DNA of 64,000 nt from Acanthacorydalis orientalis (lineage: Eukaryota; Arthropoda; Insecta; Megaloptera; Corydalidae): positions 33,145,439 through 33,209,438 of the forward strand of contig CM068322.1 of the NCBI GenBank assembly GCA_034766995.1, given 5' to 3'. Numbering within the stretch: the first letter of the stretch is position 1; every line of letters starts with the position of its first letter. Below are positions 1-11,740 of the stretch, piece by piece. A model generated the notes under the pieces. It had not been told where the DNA came from, ran no database searches, and saw only the letters and a list, made by a program, of their open reading frames with translations. Both the position numbers and the translations under genes were made by a program.

Positions 1-651
1 CGCCGCTCGAAAGATTTTATAATACACGACGAGCATCACGGCCAGCGGTATGTAAAAGCTGCCGAGCGTCGCGCCGACCTGGTAGTATATTTTATCACAC
101 ACGATGCACGCCGTCACGTTCCTGCCGTCCTTCTCGACCTCGTGCACGTTGCCGAGCAGCAGTAGCGGCGGCAGACTGATCAACGACGCGCCGACCCACA
201 CGATGACGACGCACAGCATCATCCTGCGCGGTGTCCGTTTCACGCCGTACTCGAGCGGTTTCGTTATCGCGTAGTAGCGGTCGACGCTGATCATGCAAAG
301 GTTCAGGATCGACGCCGTGCAGCTGAGCACGTCGAAATTGACCCACAGGTCGCAGACCGCCGGCCCGAACGGCCACTCGTCTAACACTTGGATGATGAGC
401 GCGAACGGCATCACTAGGATCGCGACGCACAGGTCGCTGACCGCCAAACTCACCAGCAGGTAGTTGCACGGTCGTCTCAACTTGCGGACGAGACAGACGG
501 CGATGCAGACGAGCACGTTACCGATTATTGTGCCGAGGATCACGATGATGAGCAGGATTGCCTTCAAAGCGATCGCCACATGATTCCAATCGGAGCTGTT
601 GTCGGATGCTGGCAATTCATTCGTGTCATTCGATTGGTTGTAGGACGCCAT
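1..651 (-). CDS. 5-HT7: 5-HT7-type serotonin receptor, first coding exon (partial)
   Basis: Class A (rhodopsin-like) GPCR in the plasma membrane; insect 5-HT7 receptors bind serotonin and raise cAMP through Gs. The 217 codons read without a stop from an ATG at 651, with an in-frame TAA 48 bases upstream, to the window edge. Visible parts: N-terminus with three N-glycosylation sequons (N5, N8, N18); TM1 about 31-54 with GN (44-45); TM2 64-86 with SLAVSD, D73; C100 before TM3; TM3 with the amine-binding D107 and DRY 124-126; TM4 with W152; ECL2 with N178 sequon and C182/C185; TM5 196-213 with P202, ending KIFRAA at the ICL3 edge. TM6, TM7 and the tail lie outside the window. The stretch KPLEYGVKRTPRRMMLC is typical of insect 5-HT7. 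The N-terminus (about 27 residues) is short compared with Drosophila. No nearby minus-strand acceptor is obvious before the ATG, so the 5' UTR may be continuous. A close amine receptor is the only alternative. Confidence 0.93.
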   Translation of the reverse strand, partial: MASYNQSNDTNELPASDNSSDWNHVAIALKAILLIIVILGTIIGNVLVCIAVCLVRKLRRPCNYLLVSLAVSDLCVAILVMPFALIIQVLDEWPFGPAVCDLWVNFDVLSCTASILNLCMISVDRYYAITKPLEYGVKRTPRRMMLCVVIVWVGASLISLPPLLLLGNVHEVEKDGRNVTACIVCDKIYYQVGATLGSFYIPLAVMLVVYYKIFRAA

Positions 652-1560
652 ACGAATGTTTGAACGGCTGTTGTCGTGAGAAGTTATCGAAGATTACACT
701 AATCGTTTTTCGTTTTCGTTCGCCAATCAGTTGCTCTGATCGCTCCGCAACTCAAGAACTGCACACATTCTTGATACTTCCGATTTTACACTTACTATTA
801 AAGTCTCCATTCTCGATCGAATAATACATCAGAGATTTCCTCTACATGTACACTTGTTACAAAATATATATCCTCGTTTTGTTCTCTCTGACTTTCCGTA
901 CATGTCTACTAGGATCTCATACAGTTACGCAGTCTGTTTTATAGATCTGATCGACTGAACATCTTGCCTCATTTAAATTTCACAGACAGTCGAATCCAGT
1001 CTCAGTACACTTCTGAACGGCGCTTCGTCACACTGATTACCATATCAATCACACTGAAATGACGTTCGACACATGTCAGATAATGTACATTGCCTCGACG
1101 CACAATCTCTGTTTGTCCATTTTATTATCTCTCCGCTGGTTATGAAGTCGAAATTTCGTTGTTTTCGTTACACGAATCGTTCAACATTTGATTGACACTG
1201 TAAATTACAACACGGGCGAACTCCGCGCGTATCCGGTTTCACATTTTGTAATTTTCATCCATCGCGCATCGATCCACTCACACTCTCCAAGGAAGCTCGA
1301 CGGTTTTCCATCGAATGAATACTTGAAAGAATAATGTGAAGATTTACGATCTCGCTTATATTCTTTGCACGCCACCTCTCTGAAGAAATATGTCTCGGAC
1401 TTGCTCTCACGTTTAACTGCATATATTTTTATAGTGTTTTCATATCGAATTTGTGCAATTAAAACAGTGAACGAGCGAGATAGTTAAACGACGAATAAGC
1501 TTACATGATAGCTGTTATAGATCACTTGCAATTACCGTATTTGAAATTATTAATTAATAT
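652..1560 (-). promoter_or_regulatory. 5' flank / probable 5' UTR of the 5-HT7 exon
   Basis: This stretch lies immediately upstream of the receptor ATG on the minus strand. GC content falls gradually from the exon outward. I see no open frame that continues the receptor and no convincing minus-strand splice acceptor close to the ATG. No clear TATA box or initiator can be assigned. It most likely holds 5' UTR and perhaps a promoter, or the 3' part of a long 5' intron. Confidence 0.4.
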
Positions 1561-3127
1561 CATCTCCCCCGCTTCGATATACTATAAAAATGTTTTTATA
1601 CGTTGTCGTTCCGAGCGACGATGGGTTTTTTTTTAGTTAAACGTATTTCGTATAACGAAAAACGAGCACGTTTAACGATCTCGATAAAATTGTGTTTTTT
1701 TACGGTTTGCTGTCTCGTTATTAGTAATACTTTTTTTTAAATTTTTTCCTGTTTTTATTAACCATAAACTGAATAGTGAATTTTTATATTCTTTTGTGAC
1801 CGATACTAGTGAAATGTTTACTGAGTAATCTAACGTTTCAAATAATACTGTTGAATTTATAAAATTCAGTGACGTTTAATGCGCTGCGAATTCGCACCGT
1901 AAATAAATTTTAATGAAAAATATGATCACAGCTAACCCGGTTACATGTGTATTTTTTTTTAAAAAAAACCTCCAGATTGACGGTTTTAATTTCAACATCA
2001 TAGCGTGTGTCTGTGTGTGTGTTTTTTCACGTTAATTAATAAATCACAAACGGTATACGGTCCATACATATCGTTAAAGTTTTAATACCGTCACAGAACC
2101 AGATGCCGTTTATCCAACTAGAACAATTTGATTAGAGCGTGTATTAGATTGAACTGAGAAAAAACTGTTGTTAATTGAATACCCGTACACTGGGTCACGA
2201 TTTACATGCAAGATATTCACTCCACTTGGACGTTTAGAACGTACTTGCTGATATAATAAAACTGCAAGCGGTCTCGTCTATTTAATACCAGACTTCTTCT
2301 TATTCGAAAAAAAGTGTATACAAACAAAAGTTATATCGTTCTTATGTCCTTATTGAAAATTCTTCCGAGTATAAGTAATAATATTTCCAGAGACGTGTTC
2401 TTGAAATCGTTCATTCAGCACGGATCCAAGGCGATCTGTAAAAGACAAAGAGAGAACGAACATATTAATTTTTAATTCATATTTTCTACTGCAATACACA
2501 ATTATTCATTCGGAATGAAATTTACATAAATAGGTCACCTCTATAGAAGGTAATATCGATTCTAATTTCATTTATGTAATTTTATAGATGAGGTAAATGG
2601 TTTTTTTTCACCGAGTATGAAAAAAATATGTAAACAAGAACGTACAATTTTTCCTGTCATGAAAAGTAATTATATTAGAAAAAAAACAATGCTGTGAGGT
2701 TTAAACAATGATTTTATCTAATAAAATGGTAATCAGTTAACTGATCAGCATTGGAATCTAATACAATGGATATGAAAGAAATAAATTTTTATTTAATTGG
2801 AAGAAATTAAATAAAAAACGTCCTTCAAATGATTTAAATGTGAATAATCAAAACTGAATTTCTTACTGAAGTAACATTTGGTGAAAAAATTCAAAAAGTG
2901 ATATTTTTTTTAAAGAAGTCCCATTCTTTCATTCATTTTTTCTCAGTTTCAATTTTTAATAATTGGTTAAAACGTATGTACTTGTTTTTCAGTATTTTTA
3001 ATTATTAAAATTCTCAATATATTAATTATTATCCTTCATGATTTGTAATTAAATTTTTATAAAGTCTTATACTAAATATCGTATATATTTACTGAAAAAC
3101 TTGAAGATTGAGTGAATCTCTCTCATT

Positions 3128-3129
<2 letters not shown>
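1561..3129. other. AT-rich flank, no gene seen
   Basis: Low-complexity AT-rich DNA with homopolymer runs, including a T10/A8 palindromic junction near 1952-1970 and a short (TG)n near 2007-2021. No open frame, splice pair or transposon motif that I can support. Confidence 0.6.
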
Positions 3130-3179
<50 letters not shown>

Positions 3180-3188
3180 ATATATAAT
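3130..3188. repeat. (TA)n microsatellite
   Basis: About 20 TA units, then an interrupted TACATGTATATATA tail. Frames through it give only Tyr-Ile repeats. Confidence 0.97.
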
Positions 3189-3354
3189 AAAGAGACATAG
3201 AATGAAAACAGGATATTTATTATGACAGGTAGATGTTGAAAGCTTCAACTCTAGTTTTGAATATTTACTTGCGAATAGTACACGTGCCGAAACTAGTAGT
3301 GAAAAACATACAATTAGCTGATCAAAAAGGATGAATGTCTTTTTTTTAAAAAAG

Positions 3355-3935
3355 ACTTCATCGTTCAATTAATAATTATTGAACATTTTTATTGTTGTTT
3401 GTATACATTTCGATGACGATTCTATCATCTTCAGAGCACCAAAGTATAGGGAAAAGTATAAAAAATATTTATTTTTACTTTTATATAAAAAGACCACCAG
3501 AAAAATATTAATACAATTATAGTATAAATCTAAGACTCTGACTGATTTAACGTTCACAAATGTTCCTTTTTTTAACAAAAATCAGAGTTAAACCAATAAT
3601 TATTGATGATTTTTATTGTTGCTTGTATGCATTTCAATGACGATTCTATCATCTTCAGAGCGCCAAAAAACATTGAAAAATATATAAAATATTTATTTTT
3701 AGTTCTGTAGAAAAAGACCAGCAGAACAATATTAATAGAATTATAATATAAATCTAAGACTTTGACTGATTTAACGTTCACAAATGTCTTTTTTTAAACT
3801 TCATCATTCAATTAATAATTATTGATCATTTTTATTGTTGCTTATATACAATTCGTTTACGATTCTATCATCTTCAGTGTACTAAAATAGAAGAAAAAAT
3901 ATATAAAATATTTATTTTTAGTTTTATAGTATACA
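3355..3935. repeat. Three-unit tandem array built on the foldback-repeat core
   Basis: Two near-complete units of about 215-225 bp (about 3365-3580 and 3581-3800) and a third partial unit to about 3930. Each starts with a TTAATAATTATTGA stretch, continues ATTTTTATTGTTGCTTGTAT, then TTTCGATGACGATTCTATCA and CTTCAGAG, followed by an AT-rich spacer ending near GATTTAACGTTCACAAATG. The first part of each unit is the arm core of the foldback-like family found across the window. Open frames in the two full units are parallel copies of each other and not proteins. Confidence 0.85.
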
Positions 3936-4857
3936 GTATGCAATCTGTTAATAATATAAGTTAATTTTCCACGCAAGAAAAAAATCGTTACGATTAATGA
4001 ATACACATGAAAAGAAACGACTAAGAGATAAAAATTAAATATGTAATCGAACGAAAGCAAGGCATCGATTTAGATTTATTGCGAATGAGAGACAAAATCC
4101 ATCGAATGAAGTACAACTGTTGATTTCTAAAATCATCGTACGAACACACCCAGACATCTATATTAGTCTAAGAATAATATTTAAAGAGAAAAGAGCTCCA
4201 TCGAAAATAACACATAAAGATAAACGTCGTATCCGTGCTCCTGACCCCGTTTAAAGCTTGTAACGGATCCGGCGGCGTTCGTTCTTCGTCTGAAACGAAC
4301 GGCGGTTCATTGTGCGTGCCATCAAATGATCTGTCTACTTAATAGACATTAGGACCGCGTCATCAACTCGCGTCGATCTGAACAATCCGTACCCGTGTAA
4401 AACGACGCTGCATATCTGTGGCCATGTCCCAATTTCCACAGACGACGGTGTAGTTTTCCGGATTTGAAATGAAATTCCGAACGTGTTTGATGATGATCCG
4501 TCGAATTAAAGCGAATTCCATCTGTAAACGTCAACGAGTTCGTACATGTGTGTGTGGGTGTGTGTCGATGGGTTCTGAAGATACACTTCTTTCTTTTACA
4601 CGAATTCGTTATTTACTCTCGTTCGAAATGAATTCATTTTTCAGTTCTTATTGTTTTCATGCAGATAATAAATTCATTTTATAAAAGTGTTTTCTCAACT
4701 GGCTTGTATTAAGAAAAATATTTATCAAATCGAAAAAATATTTAAATTACTGATTACTTATTGAGGAAACAATCGATAAGATCATATTAACAGAGTTATA
4801 ATTGTATTTTCACAAATGAATTCATTTTTCATTCCACAAACCATTAAAATATTCAAT
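3936..4857. other. Unassigned stretch with a GC-richer patch
   Basis: AT-rich DNA with a GC-richer patch at about 4230-4560 rich in CG dinucleotides. Short open frames on both strands there look like composition effects. No family is recognised. Confidence 0.5.
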
Positions 4858-5740
4858 AAATGAATCTCGTTCTGGTCGATCTGTGGAACTGCTTACTCCC
4901 GATTCTGTTGCACTTGTCGATGACCTAGTGTTTAGTGATCGGAGCTTAAAAGTAAAAGAATTATCGATAATGTCTAATTTTTTAAGAACAGCCATTCACT
5001 GAATTTTCCATGGTCATTTAGGTATGAATAAGATCAGTGCAAGTTCGATACCCAAACTTTTTTCGGTCGTTTAACGTCAGGGTCGAGTAGCTCGTTCACG
5101 TTCATTTTTAGAGCTCTGTGAGACAGATCCAAAGGCACTAATCGAGTTCATTGTAACAGGAGATGAAACAATAGTCCATTACTGCCTAAAACAGAATCCA
5201 TGGAATGTTGGTAAGCGGGTGAACCAATCCCAAGGAAAGGCAAATGGCCCCAATTCACAAAAAATATTATACTCATATTTTTTTACGACTGTACAAGCAT
5301 TTTTTAATAGATTTTAAAGAGTGGAATATTAATCTTGTATACTATACAACATTTTTGGATAAATTTCAGGATAATATTCGCGAAAAACGACATGGAAAAC
5401 TAACAAAAGGACTGCGCTTGTTGCATGATAATGCATCAGCTTACACCGATACAGTTTCTCAAGCCGCTATCGATAATTTGGCTTACAAGAACTTGATCAT
5501 CCACCATATAGTCCAGACACAGCCTCTACCTATTATTACCTCTTTGGTGATTTGAAAAAAATATTAACATTGATAGCGTTTTAATGACGGGAACGACCTG
5601 AAAACAGCCATATTTGAGCACTTGAACACGAAAACAGGAGAATATTTTTAAAAGAGTATAAAATTGCTAATTAAGCTTTTAAAAAATGTACTGAAGTTAG
5701 AAAGGATTATATAGAAAAATAGTTAAAACCTACTTTTTTT
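4858..5740 (+). pseudogene. mariner (DD34D) transposase relic, C-terminal two thirds
   Basis: Broken transposase of the Tc1/mariner superfamily. Pieces follow family order in shifting frames: SGRSVELLTPDSVALVDDLV (end of the HTH region) near 4870; GMNKISAS near 5024; the first catalytic aspartate in VTGDET near 5153; HDNASAYTD near 5425 (second aspartate); HPPYSPDTAS near 5500 in a shifted frame (third aspartate); YYYLFGDLKK; then HLNTKTGEYF and YIEK near the C-terminus at about 5725. The first third and both terminal inverted repeats are not seen. At least three frameshifts and several stops make it inactive. Confidence 0.9.
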
Positions 5741-6626
5741 ATTTACACTCTCTTCTACCCTAGTAATACTCAATCTTATATCTTATGTATAAGGTTTTAG
5801 ATACTCCTTATACAAGGATCCTATATAAGGATCAGAATCATTATATGGATATTATGATCCTTACACAGTAAAGAAAATCACATTTTATAGGCTTAACGAC
5901 CATGTATGGATACTCACCCTTCACATCTTACAAAACCCTATACGGTTTGTAAAAGAAGAATTTATATGTTCCTTATACAGTAAATATAAGGTTGATGCTT
6001 AATAGGGTATCTAGGCCGAGATTATTTGACGCTACCTTCGTACTTTGTAACCATAAAAAATAAATAACTGGTTGCTAAATCTACAACTCTATTAACAAAG
6101 AGTCCAACTGCTACGTTCTATACTCTTTACAAAAAGAAACGATAATAACACAAACCGAGTAACGTGTTTGTTTAACGATTTTCCCTCATACACACATAAA
6201 ACTGTTATTAACAACATACACTGAAATATATAATCAAAGTAACGACACATTTTTCTAAACTGTCATTCGTGTAGCAATGTACCAATTATCATCCATCATT
6301 TTTCTTTTAGTATAAATGACAAATATGAATTCTCTACCATTTATCAGTTGTTAATTTATGTATTTATATCTAAAACTTTTTTTTTATGAAATTACACGAA
6401 CTCGTTAATTTTGATCTCATACACTTTGATAACGCGGCAAAGTCAGGGAAAAGAATCGACTGACTAAAGGTTTGTAATAAAAACAAATTCCGGAAAAGTA
6501 GCAGACAGACTTCTTGAAAAAACTAAAGAATGATAAATGGATGTAAGATAAAAAAAAGTCCACGAAGTTAATTCCCTTGAGGATGTCAGTGCAGTAAGGG
6601 AATCTTTTACAGTTACAAATCTATCC

Positions 6627-6629
<3 letters not shown>
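5741..6629. other. AT-rich stretch with local inverted repeats, no gene seen
   Basis: Between about 5770 and 6010 short motifs such as CTTATAC and TATAAGG recur in both orientations, including a small hairpin TTACAAAACC/GGTTTGTAA near 5930-5953. No TIR or transposase fragment recognised. Confidence 0.45.

Positions 6630-6661
<32 letters not shown>
6630..6661. repeat. (TA)n microsatellite
   Basis: About 15 uninterrupted AT/TA units. Confidence 0.97.
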
Positions 6662-6663
<2 letters not shown>

Positions 6664-7592
6664 TGTCTTTGGGTCAATACAACTTTCCGTTCGCCAATTT
6701 TCCAGGCATATTCTCACCATAATACATAAATTAAGTTCTCGAGCGTTCTGCGCGATCATTGTGAATTGATAGCATGCAAAATCGTAGCTTTTCAGCATCC
6801 AGCATAATATACATCAAATTCTATGACGGTCAATTTCATCCTAAGATTTTTCACTAAATATTTTTTTTCAGCGGACCGCCTCGAACGGCATGAATAGTGC
6901 ACATATCTTTTCATCTAGCTCAATATTATATTTTCGTACGGCGGTGTACCAGTGGCGGCAGCACATTTTTATTGAAATGTCTGTTCGTTTTCAAATTTTA
7001 CAACATTTATTCTCCTACGTACTTAATACTAAATGTATATTTTATGAGATGTAAGGATTAATTCGGTGCGTTGAATCAATCGCAACTCTGTTTTAAATTA
7101 AAATTTTTTTTGTAATTTTTAACATTTAAAAATACTATATATCAATGATGGATAAACAGCGGCTCTCAAAGCTACTCATTGCCCAAGGTTTCATTGCCAT
7201 TTTTCATAAACTTCAATATTAATAATCTATAGTAAGTACAGTATGTACCAATATTAGAATATTTTATATATAAACGGATAATACAGGTTATCTTTCCAAA
7301 CATCTATATGCATTGTGTGCTCAAACTGCTGTTTAAGGTAGCTCTACGGTTATGGATAATCCTTGAAACAGTTATAAAACTAAATATTGTCTTTAATTAA
7401 GACTTGTTGAATGCAATAAAATCAAATGCTGTATCAATTATTGAGAAAAATATCTTTAAAATACAATTTTTCATACGGCCTCGGCATCTTTTAACTACTC
7501 GTACAAAAATGAATTCTTCAACGAGTAGAAATTAAACATATTCTACTTTTTTGAACTAAACTACTATATAGATATATTTTTTACTCTTTATA
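6662..7592. other. Unassigned AT-rich stretch
   Basis: Contains a polypyrimidine-AG at about 6863-6871 followed by about 60 open codons and a small GC-rich patch (6935-6965). No donor site in a sensible place and no family match, so it is not called an exon. Confidence 0.45.
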
Positions 7593-7679
7593 TTAGATCG
7601 GTAGGAAATTAATTGCGGTTTTATTTATGAATTATGAATTTCAAGTTTATAAACCGCAATTATTTTTCTATCAACTTAA
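7593..7679. mobile_element. MADE1-like mariner MITE (87 bp)
   Basis: Small palindromic element. The left end reads TTAGATCGGTAGGAAATTAA then TTGCGGTTT. The right end, read on the other strand, is TTAAGTTGATAGAAAAATAA then TTGCGGTTTATAAA. These are mariner terminal inverted repeats (TIRs) of the TTAGGTTGGT type, the kind that bounds Hsmar1 and the roughly 80-bp MADE1 MITE in vertebrates. A TA precedes the left end; the right target TA has decayed. It carries no coding capacity. Confidence 0.85.
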
Positions 7680-8199
7680 AAAATAATTTTTTAAAATAAT
7701 ATTTCCTGGGGCTCTTAAATATCTAAAAATGTATGAAGAGTATTATATGTGGCTCTTATTATTTCGAGGATATATTCTATTTTTCAGTAAGCATTCATTT
7801 TTTTTAATAAAAATGATACCGAATTATTTCCATACGCCTAACATATCCGATTATCAAGAATCATTGAAAGACGTTTTATATTTATCACTGAGTCGAGCCG
7901 GTTAGCCGATTACAATCTGTGAGAGATTTTTTCATGTTTATCATGATATAGAAAATCAATAAACTTATTTTTATCGACGGAAGTATGGAAATTATTTTGT
8001 AAATTATCATACTTTACTTATTTATAAAGGTTCCAAACATATCAAAGTGCAAGTATTAGACCTCGACATTATTTTTCAAGCCTTGTAAACAATTTACAAA
8101 TTCCGTTGAGATCAGTTTCTTTTCTCTTGTATGAACCCGACGTACGAACCATTTAAAACCAAGCAGTAATAAAATCAGTATCGATCCGTCGTCCAGGGT

Positions 8200-8720
8200 C
8201 AAACATTTCAATAACGTCTTGTGTTCAGATGACCCGCCACTGTCTACAAAGAAATATATAGTACATCGAATCGGGTCGGATAAAGCCAACCCTTATCATA
8301 GAGTATTCACAAAGCGTTCGACTCCGGAATGGCGGTATTCCGTATTAAGTGAGGCGCGTCGAGATACGAGGCCAAACACAAACGTTACACTGGAACGGCG
8401 GCACCTGGCTCCAGCGCCGAACCAAAGAGATTAAGCCGACGGTCACGGGTTTACGTGCAACAGGAAGAACGATGGCCGGACCACTGCTGTTTTCTTTTGA
8501 TTACGACGACGGTGTTCCGGTTCTCGGGCGCACAACGTATGAAATAGTTTATAAACAAAGCCGGTGCCGGTGGTGCGTCGTCGACGGGAATTTAATTAAA
8601 CTCCCGGCTATTTTTATGGGAGACGCGCCGTTTTTAATTGTTCCCATACGTTAATTAAATTAGGTGCATGCTAATTGGCTCGGATGCGTCTGTTCGCAGA
8701 GATAGGACGGGTACATTGCG
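8200..8720. other. CpG-richer island, function unknown
   Basis: GC and CpG content rise clearly here. Open frames exist on the plus strand (8219-8434, 8349-8654), but none resembles a known family. The right part (8590-8690) has repeated TTAATTAA-type homeodomain-like motifs around TTTTTATGGGAGACGCGCCG, as in conserved non-coding DNA. Possible cis-regulatory element or untranslated exon. Confidence 0.35.
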
Positions 8721-8899
8721 AGCGGGACACTAGATGAAGATCGTACAGATGGGACCGGTACATTCGGCGAGGGATTTATTACATTTTCAGCGTTTTAATC
8801 TTGACACTGTTTTACAATTAAAATGTACGATTTTCGACGAACGACGCAGAATATATTATATCTTATTTTAATATGTTTAGAATGTTGCCGCACATTTAA
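8721..8899. other. Short spacer
   Basis: No feature recognised. Confidence 0.4.
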
Positions 8900-9200
8900 A
8901 AACAGGTTCACGAATCAATCCTCTTTTTCAACTTACAAACAACAAAACATTTTCTAGTCAAAAATGTTCAATAAATCATGATTGATCACGTATGATTATT
9001 AATTGTGTGTATTTCGATGACGATGGCATAGTGTTCAGAGCGCCAAGGTATCGAGGGATCAGGTTCGATGACGATGTCATTGTTGTAGATCGATATATAC
9101 AAAAATAATTGAATATTTTTGACCAGAAACTTTTATTGGTCTTTGTGGAACGAAAACAGATTAATTTCTAAAAACGTATCTATCCAGTGTCAGAACGGTA
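8900..9200. mobile_element. Foldback-like repeat, complete copy
   Basis: The left arm (about 8905-9050) runs from a TTCACGAATCAA-type end through TTCTAGTCAAAAATGTTCAA, ATGATTGATCAC and ATTTCGATGACGATGGCA to CAGAGCGCC. The right arm (about 9062-9195) repeats the same blocks in reverse: TTGAATATTTTTGACCAGAA, a TTTGTGG block, then CCAGTGTCAGAAC. The two arms are inverted and imperfect. No coding capacity. It belongs to the dispersed family described in the findings. Confidence 0.75.
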
Positions 9201-9424
9201 TTTTATTAAAAATAGTTGTTTTATTAATTAAAAAATTAAAATTAAATTCAGTTCTGCACACAAGACATTAAAATTCGCATGTTAATTACTAGAATAATAA
9301 TTTTTTATACATAATTAATTTAATAAAATAAAAATAAAGAAATATTATGAGAAGTTAAGAAGTAAGGCCTCTCGTTTTTAAATTTTGAGAACATAAACAA
9401 GTTATACTTAGGTTTCACATAAAT

Positions 9425-9538
9425 ATATATTTGATCTGTTTTTTGACATAATCGCCATGTCTGTTGGAGAACTCTTCACGATGGCAAATGAAAGAACCGA
9501 CACTTTGTAAAGCCTGTGCATATTCACACGAAAAACAT
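9425..9538 (-). pseudogene. Possible mariner transposase C-terminal scrap
   Basis: Read on the minus strand this short piece gives NRHGDYVKKQI near its end, resembling the GDYVEK terminus of many mariner transposases. Little else aligns, so it could be chance. Confidence 0.3.
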
Positions 9539-9539
9539 T

Positions 9540-9735
9540 TCCAGTATAAATTTTGGAGAGTTGGACGAATCGACCTTTAATGATGGCATAAAAGCTCTTG
9601 AATATCGCTGGAATAAGGATATTGAGTTAAAAGAAGACTATGTCGAAAAATAAATCATTTTTCATCCAATAATTTTATTGTTTTCCTCCTTTCTATGCCA
9701 GAAACATTTCATCCCACCTTCATACTTTAATTTTC
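9540..9735 (+). pseudogene. mariner transposase C-terminus with 3' end
   Basis: About 30 codons read FNDGIKALEYRWNKDIELKE then DYVEK and a TAA at 9651-9653, matching the conserved C-terminus of mariner transposases (a YxDGI..L..RW.KCI...GDYVEK pattern; the cysteine is replaced). The sequence to about 9735 is probably 3' UTR and a decayed terminus. All upstream domains are missing. Confidence 0.75.
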
Positions 9736-10428
9736 TAAGGATGTTGATATCGAAACGCAAATAAACAACAATTAAAAATATTTAATAATCAAATATTGAA
9801 CAATTTTGATTAGGAACATTTTTCTGGTTCATGGTATTTGATAAAACTTTTTTTAATATTTTTACAAAAAGTATTATATTTATTATTTAATTTCTGAATT
9901 TAAAACGGTATACTTCATATCATACATGAAATTATCTGAAATTTACTTTAAAAGAAAGACCACTGAACATTTTACTTAAAACTTTAAAAAGACATTAAAC
10001 GCCAGTATAAAAGATTACCTTATCAACAAGCAGTAATGAAGGCACGACGAGCTACAAATTGAAAATTTCCTCTCTGTCTTATCTTCAATAGTACAACTAC
10101 AGTAGAAAAAAAAAACTTCCAAAAATTACCCGCTGTTTATATTCTTCTAAGTTACCACAATTCAGTTTTCTGCATAGAATGACATAAAAAACAAAACTTA
10201 TTTCAGTAGCATTAAACGAATGTATAAACAGCTTTCATCACATTTAATTTTCTGGAGGATATACGATCCTTTTACATTACTCCAGACATTTTATAGTTCT
10301 GTTTCAGACCAGTCGTAATGCGAACAGACCTCCTGTCAACGTTCAGTACAACTTATCTACATCCAAGAAATTGGACGGTTTTTTCTACTTTTTTTTGTTG
10401 ACTTTATGGTATAACTGGTAATTTGAAA
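9736..10428. other. AT-rich stretch, no gene seen
   Basis: Contains another foldback-like core scrap near 9765-9820 (AACAACAATTAAAAATATTT, then a TTGAACAATTTTGATTAG block). Otherwise nothing recognised. Confidence 0.45.
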
Positions 10429-10449
10429 GTATATATATATATATATATA
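10429..10449. repeat. (TA)n microsatellite, short
   Basis: About ten TA units. Confidence 0.9.
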
Positions 10450-10804
10450 ATGTGGAGTAATTCATAACTATAATGAAGTACGTGAAAATGCACACGGTAT
10501 GCATGTAGTTTGTTATAAATTTTCCTACAAAAAAAAGAACTGAAATGAACGAAAGACATCACGAACATGAAAGTAACTTTATAACATAAACCATATTTAA
10601 ATGTCATGAAGAGAAAACAGGATTTACATAATACATCCTCGCTCATTTATGCAATTATATCAAACATCAAACAGAATGGTATTTTTAAAATAAACTTTTA
10701 AGCGAATGTTTCTCTCTTGAGTCTGATGAAAAATTCAATCTGAATACAAGTGGCGTACAAATTCCAATGATTAAATCGAATTGAGGTATTTATAAATTTT
10801 TGCA
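10450..10804. other. Unassigned
   Basis: AT-rich single-copy DNA; no family or splice signal recognised. Confidence 0.4.
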
Positions 10805-10903
<99 letters not shown>

Positions 10904-10945
10904 TATATACATATGTATATATATATATATAAAGAGAGAGAGAAA
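10805..10945. repeat. Long interrupted (TA)n tract with (GA)n tail
   Basis: About 125 bp of TA units broken by regularly placed GTAT/TACAT interruptions (four or five blocks), followed by about six GA units. The interruptions suggest an old tract. Confidence 0.97.
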
Positions 10946-11279
10946 AACGTCATAGGTACAGATAGTAAATGTTATAAATACAGATTCACCCACTCAATTA
11001 AGTAATACATTTCCTTTTCTGAAATAATTTTTCATTTTATTGAAAAGATCGGTCTTACTTATAAAAGCTTTCAAATAACGATTTAAATATATATATATAT
11101 CGAGGGGGTATTTTTTTCAAAATTAATATTTTTAGATAGTTTACTCATTTAATTTACTGATACATTTTTAAAGTATCGTGTAATTTATATTATTAAATAC
11201 TTGTATGATTCAATGATTCGAAATAATTATGTAAATAAAGGGTTTTCCAACAGGAATAAAATTTTTAGGTGGTTATATT

Positions 11280-11740
11280 TTACAAAGTCAAACTGACAGC
11301 TGTATTTTTTGACGTTTGTTACGCTTGGGCTTTGCCATTTTTAGTAATGGCTTCGTATACAACAAAGCAACACATTGAAATAATACAATTGTATTATGAA
11401 AATGGTCTTCATATCCTCCAAAATATTATGAGAGATATTTTTAATCCGATGAAAATATTATGATTGATATTTGATTTTTGAAACTTAGAAAAATATTTAA
11501 TAGGTATTTGATTTTTTATACCATATTAAAAATATCACGATAGGTATTTGCAAATAAAAACATTCTGTCAACTGAGTTTACTGCACGGAACGGAAGAGTT
11601 AATTAATAAACATTTTGAATTTTTTGTCTCACATAAGCATAACTTGCGTAATCGCGGTTACCGTGCAGTAACTTTTTTTATGCATGGGTGTCGATGGACG
11701 ACTGTAGCCCCACCGTTGTTAAATATTTTGTGTTGAAAAA
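11280..11740 (+). pseudogene. Tc1/mariner-like transposon relic with a DUF4817-like N-terminus
   Basis: An open frame of 64 codons (11269-11463) contains MASYTTKQHIEIIQLYYENG starting at 11347. This matches the start of transposases whose first helix-turn-helix is often annotated DUF4817 (pattern Y[ST].[EK][EQ]...I...YY.NG). The frame then degenerates; a GC-richer tail (11560-11720) probably belongs to the 3' half but no DDE motif can be read. Same broad class as the relic at 39.9 kb. Confidence 0.55.

Noticed and set aside
95..469. 124-codon minus-strand frame over the receptor exon
   Set aside because: It is an out-of-frame shadow; the frame starting at 651 carries the GPCR motifs.
558..824. 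88-codon plus-strand frame
   Set aside because: Antisense to the start of the receptor exon and its 5' flank; no family resemblance.
6863..7050. Exon after TTTTTTTTCAG
   Set aside because: No donor in place and the frame runs into AT-rich low-complexity sequence.
10771..10993. Tyr-Ile repeat proteins
   Set aside because: Translations of (TA)n microsatellites; the same applies at 25272-25516, 34590, 32815 and elsewhere.
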